Below, one piece after another: positions 49,619-60,289 of a stretch of 64,000 nucleotides of DNA. The notes below the pieces were generated by a model. That model was given only the letters and a program-made list of their open reading frames with translations, had not been told where the DNA came from and searched no databases. Position numbers and translations under genes: made by a program. Source of the stretch: Orbicella faveolata (taxonomy: Eukaryota > Cnidaria > Anthozoa > Scleractinia > Merulinidae); NCBI RefSeq assembly GCF_002042975.1, contig NW_018149649.1:205381-269380 (forward strand), written 5' to 3'. Position 1 is the stretch's first letter. Each line of letters starts with the position of its first letter.

Positions 49619-51559
49619 ATGGAGGTTTACAAAATCCTACTCGCAGCCATATTTGTTGTTACACTGAGCTCAGTGGCTCGTACAGCTCCATTGAATTCAC
49701 CACCAAGCAAAGTTGAAATTCTCATCAGACTTGGCCTTTCACCAAAACTCACTAACGCCACTAAAGAGGTAAGAAACGCTATGATTTAAAAATGTCAGGT
49801 TTATGCCTGCGAGAAGGCCGTGGCTCCGAGATGGTGATAATTTATTTTCATCGTGATGTCTTGTACACTAACTGCTCATTTCTTCCAAATCGTCATTTTT
49901 ACAGATGAAAAACGTCTACCCCTTCATTACTTCGAACACTAATCTCCAGAACACGATGCTAGTTCTAGGAACCGTTGTTACACCGGCATGCTCCATAAAT
50001 CTGGTATGTGCTGGTACCTTTTGTGTATTTTTTGACAATGTTTTTGCTTCAGCAGTTGATTAAGAAGAGTGAAGGATCCTAAGAAAAATATCTCTTTCTA
50101 TTTATCTCCAAATATACCTAAAAATCAACAAAAAATTTACAAAACAGCTTAAAAAATAGATACCTGGGATGAGCAGAGAGATTCTTGACTGCTTGAAACG
50201 TGAACGAGATAATTGCATTAAAACCATAATACCCAGCTAAAATACCACTTTCATGTAGACCCACGCCTTAAGCCTCCTTTCCGTGAATGCTTCACTATCT
50301 TGAAAATTTGCACTTCTCTCTGTAAATACAACTACCACTAACCCAAAATGATTTTGTTTGATTCTCACGAACAATAGCTGATTATATTTTCAACGAGCTC
50401 CTTCATCTTTTAAATCAAGCTAATTTATCAGCTCTAATGTTAGTAAAGTTTACACTAAAAAAATTAAAGATAGATATTGACAGTACTTGTGGGTCTGTAA
50501 GTCACACACAACTATAAATATTTCAATTTTTTGTTCTACTTTTCCTTCCACAGCCATTGAAAGACAAACTTTTTGTCCCTTACATGAAGCTGTCTTACTT
50601 TGTCAGTCCGCTATACATGGCATACTCGTATGAACAAATTCAAGGACCTCAGCACATTCAGTTGGCGCATCTGCTTGACGATACAAGCTTTTATCTCAAC
50701 AGCACCGTTACAACTCTAAGACACGAAGTAAGTAACCAGCGCGTTTTTATTTCTTATCGTCAAATAACTTATTTAGCAGCAATCGCTTTTATTCAATGAA
50801 ACATAACTTTACATCGGGAAGCCGCTATGGCTTCTTACTATTACGTCTACGTGGAATACCCGGCATTTTCAGTTAGTAGTACTAATTTATGCACCTGTAC
50901 GTGCATACCTTGAGATATATGGAGGAGTAGCATGACAGTCTTAGTTCACAACACAAGGATAACGGAAGTTTAGCCAACGATTCGTCGCAAACTGAAGAAT
51001 ACATTCTAACGCATGTTTATTCATCTTCACTGCTGCGACCTCCAAATGTCGCAAACCGCAAAATCCGACCAAAGTCTAGCAGTAACTCAATCAGTAACGC
51101 AACACATCACTAAACCTTATGTGAAATAGTATGCCGTGACAGTTTTTAAAGGTGCCCAGACTGCTGTAACGTAAGTAGCAATAGCAACGTAAAGCTCAAT
51201 TGTTCTACTTTTTGCCAAATTTAAGATCATGGAAAACAAGTTTCAACCACCCGCTGTTCAAAAGGTGTCAGAAACGGATCTGGATCATTACACTCGTCAA
51301 TATCTACAAACTCTCGTCGATAATAATTTAGTGGTAAGTGAAATTAATTTTGTTTCCAGAAGTGACAAATCCCTTTGAGAAGGAGAAACAAAGTGTTGCT
51401 TTGTTGTTGTTTTCTTGCTGTTGATGAGAATCATATTTTTTCTTTTTATAGAGTCTGGTAATTACTGATGAAGTGGTGAAGATCTATCGGAACTACGTCA
51501 TCCTCTACTCACTGCGTGACGCCATCAGCCAGGTGTACACGTGTGTAATTAGTATCTAA
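49619..51559 (+). CDS. Secreted helical cytokine-like protein, copy 7
   Basis: Coding exons 49619-49768, 49905-50003, 50554-50727, 51226-51333 and 51452-51559; 212 residues; all introns phase 0. Lies 10,136-10,137 bases from copy 5 and nearly identical to it, introns included. Visible protein differences from copy 5 are Tyr4 for Cys4 (inside the signal peptide), Leu to Val in exon 2 and His for Tyr in exon 3. Shares the weak TTTAAG acceptor before exon 4. Cys79, Cys208, N46 and N132 are kept. It may be a recent duplicate, or the other allele of copy 5 placed in line by the assembler. Confidence 0.84.
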
Positions 51560-51940
51560 TCTGCCCAAGGTCGCATTGCTCTCCGGTAGAAGCAAGCTAA
51601 AGGTTTTCCACTTATTGACGATTTTGAAATATTACAAGAAAGATAAAGAGAAGTCTAACTGTACTTTAATTAAGTTTTGTGTAAAATTCGTATTGTAGGA
51701 GAACACCTACCTTATTTATTATATTTAAGTATCAATTTACTGTCCGAGTTTGTTCCCTAAAGAGTTAACACTTATTTATTAAGCAACCCTAACTATCCTC
51801 TGTGAGGAGAAACCAAGTCCATAATGAGAATTGTTACTGATCACTGATTATGTTGTAACTGCTATGAAAGATTTCCTACGGAAACTAAACCATTGTAATC
51901 TGGTTGTTGTTGTTAAATTAACAATAAACTGTTTGATAGT
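51560..51940 (+). other. 3' UTR of copy 7 with AU-rich nonamers
   Basis: TTATTTATT at 51712-51720 and 51772-51780, and AATAAA at 51923-51928. Confidence 0.7.
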
Positions 51941-54900
51941 GAATATGATGTCCATTTTTCTGCACAGCATAGAGTCTCGCCATTTTTAGTTTTTCTTAAT
52001 TAGGAACTCAGATTTAATCAACCCACCTTGCCCACCCCATTCCGTTCCATTATTTCTTCCCAGCTCTCCCGTTTCTTTAGATCTTTGAAAGGAAAGTCCA
52101 ATCGCAGCTTATCTTCGTCATCGTATGCCAGTTGCTGACGTGAACTCTCATTAGATTACAAATGTAAACATGTACGCGCTTAGGTTTACGTTACCAGAGT
52201 GAATACTACTTGCGCTGAAAATAATTTTTTTAACCCGGTTCAACTTCTATTTTATTATACTGCTGTTTTTGCGGTGACTAGAATAAGCATTTTACGTTTC
52301 AAGAATAAGGATTATTGTGCTGCGTTGGTAGAGTAAACATTACATGCACTTCCTTTCCAAAAGTTGACATTGCTTGTACTTGCGTTACAAGAGTGGAGAT
52401 TACTTGTTTCAAATGTGCGAGCATTGTTTCTGCTTGGGGCACAGTATTTTAGCCTTAAGCATGTACTCAACGCAAAGCATATTTATTCGTTATATCAAAT
52501 TGCCACAGGAAGTTCACACTTGTTCCTAAACGCAAGCAGTCAGGTTAAGAAAGAAATCCAGTTTCGATTGTGATTATCTACAAACGTCTTCTACTTATAG
52601 CTACTTTTACAGATCAATGCAACACCGAAGTTTGCAATACAATGTAAATAATCTCGGTACAAAGTTTTTGCCCACTTGCTACTCAAACTTCTAGCAGATT
52701 CCTTCTCACAAGTTCTATTTGATTTGAAAATTTGTTGGTCATTGAATCTCCCTCTGTTTGTCTTACAGTATATTAGAACTTACTTGTTTACACTGCGGAC
52801 GAAATAAACCCGAAAGTAAATTATAAAAGGGGATTTTCCGAGGAACACTAGCGACAGTTTTTCTCCATTATATTGGCTACGGCCAATATATTTACAAAAT
52901 ACCAGCTTGATACGAATTTCGTTTGAGTTTAAGAGCAAGACTCGAAAGGGAATGTTTGGCGGCCTTTGGCATCCATATTCACAGCCAAAAATAAGAATAG
53001 GAGATCGACAGCAAGGAAGGTGTTTTCGTGTGAGAAAGTGTTCCCTTTACAATTAGGATAAATTTTGTTTCGGGTCAAATATTATCTCGCAGATTTCAAT
53101 TAAATACTTCCCGAGAAATGTTAGCCCTGCTACGAATACAGGATATTTCATGTGTGGTTTCTATCATCTGATAGTTGGCGAGTTGCAAGTTCCGATGCAA
53201 GCAGGCAACTATCAAAGTAGATAGAAATGGAGAGCAGACATTATCGATGCTTTGAAGTAAATCAGTGCCTTATAATATCGAGAAAGCTAAAATATGGCGA
53301 TTTTGCTCTATACTTTTCTGAAATTAATGTTGCATGGAAAGCTATGCACGCGTTCATTCAGTTGACCGTTAGACAGCACCTACGTAAAAAGACAGACAGA
53401 CAACACTTATTTTCTGAAGCACGATTAAAATTGAAGCTCAGTAGCTTATGAGGTCGTGCAAAAAAAAAAAAATTAAATTTAAATTAAACTTCGTACAGAG
53501 TATATACATGATAGATATAGTTTATCTAAAATTCGTCAGATTAGATTTCGAGTTTACCAACGGTCAAACACTCTTAAACATAAAGGTTCACCACGGTAGA
53601 ACACCAACGGGGGCTTCCCAAGGAACATGGTTTGTATGTCATCGAAGCCTCTTCGAGTTAAACTGATATCATTGCGTTAGTAGCCCAGTTACAGCTCAAA
53701 AAAAGTCTGGCAATAATGGCGGAAACCATACGCGTTCTCCCATCTCTGATTTTTCGCATGTCAAGTATATTTAAAACATTTTTTTTTTAATGAATTGGCA
53801 AACCAAACTATTTCTTTATAGTTTGAGACCAACTGAAGTGCGTGTCTAGAAATTCAAGCATCGTTACATTTCACATCTAACATGTTGACCGTGTTAGGTG
53901 TGCTATAGTAAGTTGTGTTAGCCGTTTAGCACAGGCCTTTGTTAGAACTAGGTAAGTTATGACGTGTCATCATGACAGAATAGAAAACTAGCACTTGTTG
54001 TTTTCACGTAGCCAGATCCAAACAATGACGAGAAAGTAGTTATGTACCTGCACCTAACTGAACATTCGAATTCTTCCAACTTTCTCTACGGTGCGTATCA
54101 GACCATATCAAACACTTTACATGACCACTTGTCAAACCATCTAGAGAATATGTCCAAAGCTGCCCACACCAGATCAATAAACCCTTTATTTATCGAGGGT
54201 TAACAATATTAATGTCTCCTGCATATAATACATCTCCGAAAACATTCTAGACTTCGACGCAAACGGGCAAAATTAAATGGCCTAAAATAAAAAACGAAGT
54301 TATGAAACAAAACTCCATTATTCCTTCTTAGCATGCGTAATACAGTGCGGAATCAACTCAAAAAAAGCTTGGTTTCCCACGTCAGAACCCAGTGACATTT
54401 TACCTGAAAAATCCTTTAAAGCCAAATTTGAATTCTAATTTCCTAACAACTTTCTGAATTCTTACTTCCTTCCTATGAACTTTATTCTTGAAAATAAATA
54501 CTATATTAATCTTATTTATATATTATTCCGCAAATAACTGCTTTCAAAACAAATGAAGCAGGTACAAAGATTCTCCAAAAATTCGAATCTGGTCAGTAGA
54601 GTCAGGGATAAAAGCGGCAAAGTCATCTTTTTATAGCGAGCCAGAGTGTTTATAGCGGCGCACCATCGTGTTTCGAGGGGACTTTGGCTGTGGAATTACT
54701 TCCCGCCAGAGTCGAGAGCATCTTACTTCCATCGTCCTCGCTCTATAAGCGGAATCCCTTGCATGTACATTCTTATGTGGTTATTAATGGATTTTGGTTG
54801 GTTTCATGTGCGTAATAAGTATATTATTGAACACCAAACACAATTATCATCGAAATATGGTTAGCATCTCACCACTTGGGTCTTATTTTCCATGAAAAAG

Positions 54901-54980
54901 TCGTTTGATGTCGCTCAGGAGGCACAGAAATAAATCTGACGCGGAAGAAACCCTAAAAGAAAAAAATTAAAAAAAGGAAT
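51941..54980. other. Spacer between copies 7 and 8, no gene
   Basis: Until about 52620 it follows the spacers after copies 4 and 5, including GGAAAGTCC near 52090 and the dyad CTTGCGTTACAAG at 52379-52391. It then jumps to sequence matching 43736 onward, so about 1.2 kb is deleted relative to the spacer after copy 5. A full kB-consensus GGGATTTTCC is at 52830-52839. From 53030 on it is unique; short frames of 70-odd residues at 53227-53666 and 54646-54864 have no recognisable domain and I do not call them genes. Confidence 0.5.
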
Positions 54981-54989
54981 AATAACTTC

Positions 54990-55099
54990 CTATTGGTGTA
55001 CAATAAAAAGGCAACGCTACTAACAATCAACAGTCAACGTTTCCAGAGATCACAACTCAAACTTCACTCAGAAGAACAGAATCACAATTTAAGAGGTGG
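54990..55099 (+). promoter_or_regulatory. Probable promoter and 5' exon of copy 8
   Basis: A reverse CCAAT box (TATTGG, near 54991) and a TATA-like CAATAAAAAG at 55001-55010 precede a presumed non-coding exon ending at 55099 before GTAAGC. The exon resembles those of the other copies only weakly. The STAT palindrome, AP-1 site and distal block of copies 1-7 are not seen. Confidence 0.45.
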
Positions 55100-55593
55100 G
55101 TAAGCAGCAGTTCGCTCTTTACGATAACATTGGATATGTTAGATGAAAGAAAAATAGTAAAACTTGTCGCAGTTCGTTCATAGTAATCGCGTTTTATGAA
55201 TGAAAAAGACAGAATTAAACGTAGAACTGAAGGTGCTAGAGATTGCTTAACAATCATCCGCGACAAGGCTACAAACGATATTCACATTGCGGTCCAAAAC
55301 GTTTCTTCACTTTTTCAAAAGTAATGGAGTAAATTTTTATCATTTTTCATTTAGATTGAGATGTAACTTTTCTCGTGTAGGAAATGTTGTTTCGCTTTTA
55401 GGGACTAAGTAAAAAACGTTACAAGAATTTGAAAAAAAAAAACAACAACAGCAAAAACAAAAGCTCAGGCATGACCAATCGCGTATTGTATCTTTCTTTC
55501 AAAATGCGAACATTAAGAGTTCGCCAAACCGCGCTACATTATGGTGCCTATTAAATTTGTGACAAAACTTCTGCTTTTTTCCCCAATCTAGAA

Positions 55594-58500
55594 ATGGAAT
55601 TATTCTACAAGATCGTGTTTGGCTTCATACTTGCTATAACCCTTAGCGCAGAAGTTCTTAGTGCGCCAGCTCCATCGAAATCAACAAGTAGAGTTGAAAT
55701 TCTCATCAGATTAGGTCTTGCACCAAGAGTCGTTAACGCCACTGAACAGGTAGGTTATTGTGTTAATTTTTCTTGTATAAAAGTGTTTTTCACTGCTGTT
55801 TTATATTTATTTTATTTAATTGAATTCACACTTACATTTCATTGCATTTTACATATCACTTGCATTACAAAGATCTGATTTGCTAAGAAATTCTACTCTA
55901 GCTATACGAGAGTGGTATTCTTTAGTTTTTGTACAAGGCAGATTTACTTGAAATATAATCAGAAACTTTGTACCTTTTTCTTGTTTAATGAGTAAAAGAA
56001 GCTTTTTTTAAATTTGCAATACATTACAATATATTGCATGTACTTTACATTACATTTTCAATGCTTATGTTTTGTGTAGTTTGTGATTATTCAAATCTAA
56101 AACTGAAGGACAAACAATATAAACAGAAAACTCAACGAAAAGTTACAAAACTGGAATCAAAATTCTTGCTGATCCTGGGTTAGGTTAATCGGGCTTTGAA
56201 CAACCCGGTCATGAAGTGTTCTTTTGGCTAAGAGGAAAAGTCGAGTTCACTTAAACCCTTTTATGTAATTTACTACTAGAGCGGCGTTCAATTGAATGTC
56301 GTAAAACCAAAGCCAATATAATCACTTAGGTCAATCACTAAGGACACATACAATAAAATAAATACTATGAACCAATCAAAACTCGAAGTAATTACATGAT
56401 TGCAGCCGTGTACGAACGAGCCACGACAGGTTTTGGCTTTACTTCTGATTGGATAAAAAAGTGGCGCGAGTTTTTATGAGCCAATTGGCTGGCGTAGTAA
56501 TACAAAACCAGTTACTTTTCGACACTCTATCTCTAATAATTTGCACTTCTCCGACTTCTGTTCTGTGTTTTCGTAATTTTTCTTTCCTTCCTGAAATGTT
56601 TGATTTGACGACAGTAGCCTAAACATGACTACAACATTACAACCTCAAGGTTGCTATCTTTGGTGTCAACATAATTTACCCATTTAACGACGAATAAATA
56701 ATTTAAGTAATTATTAATTTTATAAATTGTTTGAAATGTTCAGCTTTCGGCTTAGAATGGGATTTTTTAAAATTGTTAACCTCTACTTTAAAATCTTTGC
56801 AGATGAAAAACGTACACCCGTTTATAACCTCGACGAACAGCCTTCAGGAAACAATGCTTATGCTGGGAGTCGTGGTCACAAAAAGATGCTCTTTGAATCT
56901 GGTCTGTATTAAATCCTCGCTAGAACAGTATCACGATGCTCTACACCAGGGAGTGACAATATGAAACTTATCAGTACCTATAATGATTCAAAGTAACCCC
57001 TCCCCCTTGGAGGGGATTTATTTTTAACGATAAAATGCCTAGTAATGATGAGTTGTTAAAGAAAACAAAGATAGCATCCTTACACTATGGAAGACTTCAC
57101 AAAATGCTTATGGTAGTTTTCAAAAGTTTATTTGTTTCGACGTATCCGGGATATCTAAAAGAAATGTTCGTTCTTCGTAATAACTCCAGCCTGCGTAGCT
57201 TAGCAGTTTAAGCAATTTTTTTAAGCAATTTGAGCGCGCGTACAGTTGTCTCTCTGTCAAGCGCGGCTTCGCCGCTTTCTTAGCGCGCTTAAATTCCCTA
57301 AACCACCAAGCTACACAGGCTATACTAACTCCAGTTACTCATCAAGAGGAAAGACCATACCGACCTTACCCGTACCAAGAACAATAAATTATGGACTCGA
57401 ATGTATCCGATACCAAGCTGCAAAAATTTGGAGCTCTCTCCCAGACAGTATGAGAAGAATAACATCTCTCAAAGAGTTCAAGATAGGATAACCATAAAAA
57501 ATGAACTTTTAGTATTTTAGCGTTCTAATTATGTATCGTATAACTTTATTTGATTTATGAATTTTTCTGTCTCGAAGATGTTAGCTCGAAAGAGCTACTC
57601 TGATAATTCGTATTGAAATAAAGTGTACGCATTATAAAACGCCTCCCTGCCCATCTGAATTTTTTTAACACGCGCTTTTCCTACAAGCAACCTTAACAAT
57701 TTACTCCCCTCTTCCCATACGATCACTCACCGTACCGCGTTAAGTTAAGTCTGGGTTGATCACGATTAGCTTGATCATTAACAGAAGTGTAGACTACGGA
57801 TACTCCTCTCTTTTCTCTGCAAGCTGCATTTTATATCCAAGGAAGTAATTTTCAGATTTTATTCTATTTCCAGCCATTGAAAGACAAATTCTCTATTGCG
57901 TACTTGAAGCTGTCTAACTACATCAGTCCGCTGTACATGGCATATTCTTATGAAGCAAAGCAAGGACCTCAACACATTCAGCTGGCTCAGGAACTCAGGG
58001 ACACAAGCTATTATCTCAATAGCACAGTTTCAACTCTGAGACATGAGGTAAGTGAGCTAGCGAAACCGCATGCCACTAATATTAATTTTTAGTCTTAATC
58101 TACAAGCGTTCTATCACGAATGCTGCTCTCTGATTGGCTACGCTACTCATTATCTATTCTGTGATGTAAAGTGATTAGTGTAGCAGTGTGTCCTTGTTAA
58201 CAAAAAGATGGCCACTTCTTGGCGTTTTCGAAGTGGATTTAAGTAAAGTTTTGAACTTGTAGATTTATACTAAAACAATTCGCTCTCGATTTCTATGCGT
58301 GACAGTTGACTCGGGCTGCGCCCTCATCAACTATCAAGCGATAGAGATCTCGAGCTCATAATCTACGAATGCAAGGATTCATTCAAAACCATAACTGCTC
58401 GCCAATGTTTTGTATCATTAGTCTTTTGCAACTCTTCAAGGAAACAAAGCATTTACGGTTGGGAACAGTTAGGGTAAGACCGAAAAGGTTGACCATGGAG

Positions 58501-59598
58501 ATGAATGTTACGCATGCTGCTGAGCTACTTATTAACCCTCCATGAGCCACTTCACTGAGAAAAGGAGGTCCTTGAAAAGGCCTTAAAACATCACTGAGAA
58601 AAAATAGAGACTTGTTTTCAGTAACGTTTTGATTCGTATGCAGGTTCGCAAAATTTGAACAAGGGGGCGAACTGGTACTGATTACCTACGCCAATGCGAA
58701 CTCGGGCTCTGGCCAAATCGTTGTTGTCTTTGTCGTTGTTGTGACTAAACCTTTCAGGCATAAAGATGGCAATTGTAATATTTTTTGTCCGTTTAATTTC
58801 AGTTACTGAAGAGGAAATTCCCTTTACCCGAGGGCCAAGCAGTTTTGACGGAGCGGCAACTGAATCAGTACACTCGTGAATACCTTCAAATACTTATCAA
58901 GAAAAAATTGCTGGTAAGGTTTATGGTTGTGGGGCGCTGCTACCTAATGGTTGGCGCTGGACTCCGGAACGGGCGGTGCGTGTCCCACTCACTGCGTTGT
59001 GTTCTTTGGCAATACACTTTTCAGCCATCTACCTAAGTGTATAAATGGATAGCGGCAAAATTATGCCGGGGAGAAGGTTGGGCCGGGTAACCCCGCGATG
59101 AATTAGCACCCCATCCGAGGGTAGAGTAAAATGATTCCTAGTCGTTTAATGTTCCAAAACCCGGGATACGATGCAATGGTACAGGCCACTTGGCCTAGTT
59201 CCATAGTATGTGCACTCAGTTTGTTCAGTAGGTAACGAATTTGAGAAAAAAGGAGACACGTGCAATCGCATAACGAAAAAACGTTCCTATTGTTGCCACT
59301 ATTTTCAATAATCGTTCACATCACATTTTTTTTTTTTTCTTTTTCTGGGTTTGTCAATTTTCTTCCATCATCCTGAGCAGTTTCTGGGAACGAGATTTGC
59401 GTAGCACGTGATTAATAGACCTGAAGAGTCTGTTAATGAACTTATGATTGCAATGAATTCATATTAATTCGAGTTCTTACATATTCACAGACCCTTGTCA
59501 TTACGGATGATGTAGTGAAGATTTACCGGAACTATGTCATCCTATACACACTAAAAGACGTCATCAGGGAGCTGTTCACGTGTGTAATTGGCGTCTAA
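55594..59598 (+). CDS. Secreted helical cytokine-like protein, copy 8 (diverged)
   Basis: Coding exons 55594-55749, 56803-56901, 57874-58047, 58803-58913 and 59491-59598 give 52, 33, 58, 37 and 35 residues (215 aa); all introns phase 0. Signal peptide at residues 1 to about 24. Cys81 and Cys211 match the conserved pair; N-glycosylation motifs at N48 and N134 are kept. In the last exon 24 of 35 residues equal copy 1, and the block LVITDDVVKIYRNYVILY is unchanged. It is the most diverged member, with its own promoter and long introns filled with a MITE (intron 2), a LINE fragment split by another MITE (intron 3), a fold-back repeat (intron 4) and a SINE (intron 5). The conserved frame despite this supports a working gene. 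It may have a different expression pattern or receptor from copies 1-7; that is inference. Confidence 0.86.
56278..56530. mobile_element. MITE-like repeat in intron 2 of copy 8
   Basis: Starts AGAGCGGCGTTCAATTGAA and ends CAGTTACTTTTCGACACTC, read in the two directions as a partial inverted repeat (both have TGTCG-type ends and an AAAACCA motif). It contains two ATTGG/CCAAT-rich segments. I recognise this kind of element from cnidarian genomes but cannot name the family. Confidence 0.5.
57040..57630 (+). mobile_element. 3' fragment of a LINE in intron 3 of copy 8
   Basis: Two open stretches (about 57066-57189 and 57326-57490) encode the C-terminal end typical of CR1/L2/Rex-like reverse transcriptase proteins: a segment with HYGRLHKMLMVVFKSL, then YQAAKIWSSLPDSMRR and SLKEF close to the stop. 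A 3' tail with a small hairpin (GTTAGCTCGAAAGAGCTAC) follows. The 5' part is missing, as usual for 5'-truncated LINE insertions. It is broken by a MITE; across the 9-bp duplication the protein reads straight on. Confidence 0.75.
57190..57325. mobile_element. MITE nested in the LINE, 9-bp target duplication
   Basis: 136 bp with inverted ends (CCTGCGTAGCTTAGCAGTTTA near the left end, matched in reverse by TAAACCACCAAGCTACACAGG near the right). It is flanked by the exact 9-bp direct repeat TAACTCCAG at 57181-57189 and 57326-57334. A 9-bp duplication is typical of Mutator-like elements. The reading frame of the host LINE confirms the insertion point. Confidence 0.75.
58925..59212 (+). mobile_element. 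SINE in intron 5 of copy 8
   Basis: Has a tRNA-like head (TGGTTGGCGCTGGACTCCGG, resembling an A box) followed by a core I recognise from many invertebrate SINEs: GTGTTCTTTGGCAATACACT, then GTATAAATGGATAGCGGC, GGTAACCCCGCGATG, TTAGCACCCCATCC, and a GGCCACTTGGCC-like end. No coding capacity. Confidence 0.65.
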
Positions 59599-59905
59599 CT
59601 ATATCAATGTCATGATTCATGTATTCCGTTAGGAGTAGCGAGCGAAATTATGTTCCTATTTATCATACACATCCAGAAAAATATTGGTTCCAGAAAAACA
59701 GAAAGGGTGTAGTTATCTATAACATATAAAAGGTCTAAACTATTTATAACTTGTTTAATAATGGTACTCTCTGTGAGAGAAATTCACTTTGAAAATTAAT
59801 ATATTATCTTTAAGTGATTAGTTAAAAGTAATTTGATTGTTAAATAACTTATTAAGCTTCACCAAAGATTGTAAGTATTAAACAATAAAGAAATGTTTGA
59901 AAACT
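59599..59905 (+). other. 3' UTR and poly(A) signal of copy 8
   Basis: AATAAA at 59884-59889. Contains single ATTTA motifs (for example near 59660 and 59741) but not the TTATTTATT nonamer of copies 3, 4, 5 and 7. Confidence 0.6.
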
Positions 59906-60018
59906 TTTAAAAGAAATGACTTATTCTCTGTTTCACTGTACCACCTACGCAGCTGGTGAACTAGAAATCCTTTGAAACATATCTCGCTACAGAAAACACG
60001 TTATATCTAGTTTTTTTT

Positions 60019-60019
60019 N
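60019..60019. other. Single-N contig join
   Basis: Follows a poly-T run. The sequence after it restarts at the equivalent of 56533, in intron 2 of copy 8, right at the edge of the MITE-like repeat. Confidence 0.85.
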
Positions 60020-60289
60020 CTAATAATTTGCACTTCTCCGACTTCTGTTCTGTGTTTTCGTAATTTTTCTTTCCTTCCTGAAATGTTTGATTTGACGACA
60101 GTAGCCTAAACATGACTACAACATTACAACCTCAAGGTTGCTATCTTTGGTGTCAACATAATTTACCCATTTAACGACGAATAAATAATTTAAGTAATTA
60201 TTAATTTTATAAATTGTTTGAAATGTTCAGCTTTCGGCTTAGAATGGGATTTTTTTAAATTGTTAACCTCTACTTTAAAATCTTTGCAG

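Noticed and set aside
54646-54864. 72-residue frame upstream of copy 8
   Set aside because: No recognisable domain and no repeat copy to test; a frame this length is expected by chance.
57246-57491. 81-residue host gene in intron 3 of copy 8
   Set aside because: The C-terminal part is the end of a LINE protein and the N-terminal part is MITE sequence.
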